From assembly GCA_013359235.1 (NCBI GenBank), contig JABWCE010000003.1:116345-180344 (forward strand): a DNA stretch of 64,000 nt. Reading direction: 5' to 3'. The DNA comes from Bacteroidota bacterium. Its GTDB lineage: Bacteria; Bacteroidota; Bacteroidia; NS11-12g; UBA9320. The translations under genes were made by a program, and so were the position numbers. The notes beneath the pieces were generated by a model. The model had not been told where the DNA came from. It made no database searches and saw only the letters and a program-made list of their open reading frames with translations. Shown here piece after piece: positions 61,337 to 64,000 of the stretch (position 1 is its first letter; each line of letters starts with the position of its first letter).

Positions 61337-62197
61337 ATGAAAGCACAAAATATTCATATAAAAAATCATTTTTCATTAAACTGCAAAGGCAGGCTTTTAA
61401 GTCTTAATCAGCCCGTAGTTATGGGAATTTTAAATACCACACCCGATTCTTTTTTTGATGGGGGAAAATACACAAACATTCAAAGTGCATTAAAAAGGGC
61501 TGAAATAATAATTAATGATGGAGGAAAAATTATAGATATTGGCGGCTATAGCAGCCGACCCGGAGCTGCATTAGTTAGTGTTGACGAAGAACTTAGGCGA
61601 ACCGTTCCGGTTATTGAAGCCATTGTAAAACAAATACCCGATGCAATTATTTCGATTGATACTTTCAGAGCCAAAGTAGCAAACGAAGCAATTGCTGCAG
61701 GAGCTTCTATGATAAATGATATATCAGCAGGAGATGATGACCCACAAATGATTGAAACGGCATCTATGCACGATGTGCCTTTTGTAGCAATGCACAAAAA
61801 AGGCAAACCTCAAAATATGCAGCACAACCCTCAATACGACGATGTTACAGTTGAAATTTTAGATTATTTTATTAAGAAAAAGAAACAACTTAAAGAAGCG
61901 GGACTTACAGATATTATTATTGACCCCGGATTTGGTTTTGGAAAAACTACTGCACATAATTTTGAATTACTAAATAATATTTCAGCTTTCAAAATGCTTG
62001 AATGTCCAATAATGGTAGGTGTTTCAAGAAAAAAACTTATTTACGAAAGCCTAAAGACAAGCAAAGAAGAATCGCTAAACGGTACCACAGTATTAAATAC
62101 ATTTTCATTACTAAATGGTGCAGATTTATTAAGAGTTCATGATGTGAAACAAGCAGTTGAAGCAGTAAATTTAATAGTTAACTGCAACCTTATTTAA
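61337..62197 (+). CDS. folP: dihydropteroate synthase
   Basis: Condenses p-aminobenzoate with hydroxymethyl-dihydropterin diphosphate in folate synthesis; the sulfonamide target. The 286-residue TIM barrel has MGILNTTPDSFFDGGKY, IDIGGYSSRPGA, the pterin-binding SIDTFRAKVANEAIAAGASMINDISAG, AMHKKGKPQNM, DPGFGFGKTTAHNFELL, and a C-terminal LLRVHDVKQAVEAV. The gene is divergent from the DoxX gene and stands alone. Confidence 0.97.
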   Translation: MKAQNIHIKNHFSLNCKGRLLSLNQPVVMGILNTTPDSFFDGGKYTNIQSALKRAEIIINDGGKIIDIGGYSSRPGAALVSVDEELRRTVPVIEAIVKQIPDAIISIDTFRAKVANEAIAAGASMINDISAGDDDPQMIETASMHDVPFVAMHKKGKPQNMQHNPQYDDVTVEILDYFIKKKKQLKEAGLTDIIIDPGFGFGKTTAHNFELLNNISAFKMLECPIMVGVSRKKLIYESLKTSKEESLNGTTVLNTFSLLNGADLLRVHDVKQAVEAVNLIVNCNLI

Positions 62198-62398
62198 TTT
62201 TTTGCAAGTTGTATCCTCTTGGCGGAACTATCTTAAAATGTAATTCATTATTCTTTATTCGGCTTTTGAGGTCACAAGTTGATGAGGTAATATTCTTTTA
62301 ATAGAAAATTTATATTTCAGTTTATATATTTATAACTTATATTTGTTCTACAATTTTTAAATTAACTTTTTGCGATAAATTGATATTTTAATAAATTT

Positions 62399-64000
62399 AT
62401 GATAAAAAAATACCTTTTAATAGTCTTTTTATTCTTTATCTGTAACATCAGCTTTTCTCAAATAAGCTCCAAAGAAGCTAATATTTGGTATTTTGGAGAT
62501 GGCAATGGCTTGGATTTTAATAATAATCCACCAACATTATTATCTAATTATAAACTATCAAATACTTTAAGTTCTGCCTCAATTGCTGATAGTTCCGGAA
62601 AACTTTTATTTTATACCAACGGATACGTTGTTTTAAATAAAAATCATGATACAATGAAAAATGGCGTTGGTTTAAACGGTATCATGACTCCAAACTTTTT
62701 TAATTCAACAATTATTATAAAAGCACCTGAAAGCAATCGCTTTTATTATATATTTTCATGTGATAACCCTGAAAGTTTTTGGGGATATACAAATCAGGGA
62801 GTTTGTTATTCTGTTGTTGATATGCAAGCAGATTCAGGGAGGGGTGCCGTAGTGATTAAAAAAAAACAAATTTTAAACAATTCTTACGGAAAAATTGCTG
62901 CTGTATTGCATTATAATAAAAAAGATGTCTGGATTGCTACATATAAGAAAAATTCAGATACTTTATTTTTGTTTTTATTAACAAAAATTGGTATTAGCAA
63001 AGTAGTTTACAATAAAGTAAGTTTAAATTCATCTTGGCTTAGCGGTCAAGCTAAATTTTCACCTGATGGTAAGTATTTTGCAACTTATTTGTGTGCAAAT
63101 AACCATCATGACACTTTGGACTTATCTTGTAAAGAATTTATTGCATTATATAGTTTTTGCAATAAAACTGGAATCGTAAAAAATGAGAAATTAATTTTGA
63201 GTTCAAATACTACTCATTATAATTATGGAATTGAATTTTCGCCAAACAGTAAATTACTATATTTATTGTCATATAAAAATAGTAAAACTAATTTTGGTTT
63301 ATACCAATTAGAAATAAATAAATTATCTTCTAAAAATATTGTTGATACTACATATTTTTTCTCAAAAGATTTTCATGCTGAATTATTACAATTAGCTCCG
63401 AACGGTAAAATTTATACTTCAACAATTTATAACGACACTTTAAATGCAGTTATTAATTTTCCTAACTTACTTGGTTCAAGTTGTAATGTTAAAAAAATCT
63501 CAATTAATTCAAATGGCAATTTATCATTTCTATATAAACATGGGCTTCCTACCTTCATGTCCTCCTATTTTCATAAAGAAAATTTTGTATTAAGCAGCAC
63601 TTGCATAGGTAAACCTGCAAGATTTGCTTTCTTAGACAGCTTGTATGCCGACTCGGTAATCTGGAATTTTGGCGATACTGCTTCGGGCTTTCTCAATCAT
63701 TCTAAAAACACAGGAAGCGTAGAACATACCTACAAAAACTATGGAAATTACAAAGTTTTATTGATTACCTTTTACGACAACCGCAGCGATACACAGCAGT
63801 TTTTTATTTCGTTTCCAAAACCTAATATCAACTTTGAAGCCAATGATGTTTGCGAAAATGATAGTGTTTCGTTTAATAACCTCACTCCTTCGGATTTTGC
63901 AAAAAGTTTTAAATGGCGTTTTGGCGATGGTAATTCATCTTTAGTGTCTTCGCCTAAACATTTTTACAAAATAAACGGAATTTCAAATTCATACAATGTG
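62399..64000 (+). CDS. large secreted PKD-domain surface protein, probable T9SS cargo (3' end outside window)
   Basis: An open frame of 534 codons running off the window. After the signal peptide (KKYLLIVFLFFICNISFSQ) comes an N-terminal domain with the Bacteroidota surface motif ANIWYFGDGNGLDFN, a WD40/YVTN-like propeller region with SPDGKYFATYLCANN, EFSPNSKLLYLLSY and LAPNGKIYTSTI blades, then PKD repeats from about residue 415 (VIWNFGDTASGF with SVEHTYKNYGNYKVLL, and FKWRFGDGNSS). Such proteins normally end in a T9SS sorting domain beyond the window. The ATG at 62399 is preceded by A/T-rich DNA. Confidence 0.85.
   Translation, partial: MIKKYLLIVFLFFICNISFSQISSKEANIWYFGDGNGLDFNNNPPTLLSNYKLSNTLSSASIADSSGKLLFYTNGYVVLNKNHDTMKNGVGLNGIMTPNFFNSTIIIKAPESNRFYYIFSCDNPESFWGYTNQGVCYSVVDMQADSGRGAVVIKKKQILNNSYGKIAAVLHYNKKDVWIATYKKNSDTLFLFLLTKIGISKVVYNKVSLNSSWLSGQAKFSPDGKYFATYLCANNHHDTLDLSCKEFIALYSFCNKTGIVKNEKLILSSNTTHYNYGIEFSPNSKLLYLLSYKNSKTNFGLYQLEINKLSSKNIVDTTYFFSKDFHAELLQLAPNGKIYTSTIYNDTLNAVINFPNLLGSSCNVKKISINSNGNLSFLYKHGLPTFMSSYFHKENFVLSSTCIGKPARFAFLDSLYADSVIWNFGDTASGFLNHSKNTGSVEHTYKNYGNYKVLLITFYDNRSDTQQFFISFPKPNINFEANDVCENDSVSFNNLTPSDFAKSFKWRFGDGNSSLVSSPKHFYKINGISNSYNV

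Noticed and set aside
1..64000. CRISPR arrays, insertion sequences, integrases, prophage genes
   Set aside because: No regularly spaced repeats and no transposase, integrase or phage structural protein were found on either strand.

Overview
The window is a continuous, strongly A+T-rich piece of a Bacteroidota (Bacteroidetes) chromosome. Support comes from several surface proteins with type IX secretion (T9SS) C-terminal sorting domains, a Sec/lipoprotein-type (clade II) nitrous oxide reductase cluster, TAnnTTTG-type -7 promoter boxes in place of -10 boxes, no evident Shine-Dalgarno sequences, frequent TTG starts, and families typical of the phylum (BT_3928-like DoxX protein, DUF4783, insertion-type NIF3 paired with a zinc-ribbon protein). 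There are no transposases, integrases, prophage genes or CRISPR arrays. The only clearly accessory gene is a solitary type IIG-like restriction-modification protein.

Layout. 1-8 kb: 5' part of a DEAD-box RNA helicase, fructose-1,6-bisphosphatase, two TPR proteins, a queuosine-precursor transporter and the NIF3/zinc-ribbon pair. 8-22 kb: a small T9SS cargo protein, aconitase, a coiled-coil membrane protein, the restriction-modification gene, a CPBP membrane protein, recG, an SRPBCC protein and a large T9SS protein. 22.6-24.5 kb: a cobalamin riboswitch whose aptamer starts at the inferred transcription start and controls a secreted tandem-DUF4465 protein. 24.5-32.7 kb: MsbA-like ABC exporter, methyltransferase, threonylcarbamoyl-AMP synthase, NtrC-family regulator, RNase P RNA, glmM, gap and tRNA-Glu. 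32.7-42.6 kb: a large SprA-like outer-membrane protein, DUF4783-nadC, alanine dehydrogenase, LysM transglycosylase-purN and a deoxyhypusine-synthase-like protein. 42.6-51 kb: a divergent denitrification locus, with a Crp/Fnr regulator plus polytopic His-containing membrane protein on the minus strand and cytochrome c-nosZ-membrane protein-nosL-nosD-nosF-nosY on the plus strand, around two tandem CRP-like palindromes. 51-64 kb: surface proteins, class III aminotransferase, subtilase, AIM24-like protein, serine hydrolase, comB with a DoxX/thioredoxin-like protein, folP and the start of a large T9SS-type surface protein.

The nos genes form a complete respiratory N2O-reducing module: catalytic enzyme, electron-donor cytochrome, copper chaperone and the NosDFY maturation ABC system. 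A strong hairpin after nosZ probably lowers expression of the downstream assembly genes. The regulator gene lies next to the palindromes, which suggests autoregulated divergent control.

The least expected signals are: (i) the B12 riboswitch with a T9SS-exported tandem DUF4465 protein, a candidate extracellular corrinoid-binding protein; (ii) perfect stem-loops that end 0-1 nt before several TTG start codons; (iii) -7 promoter boxes lying 4-13 nt from start codons, which predicts leaderless or nearly leaderless mRNAs; (iv) a deoxyhypusine-synthase-like protein with Gly where the catalytic Lys should be. All functions are inferred from sequence read by eye; no database search was possible.
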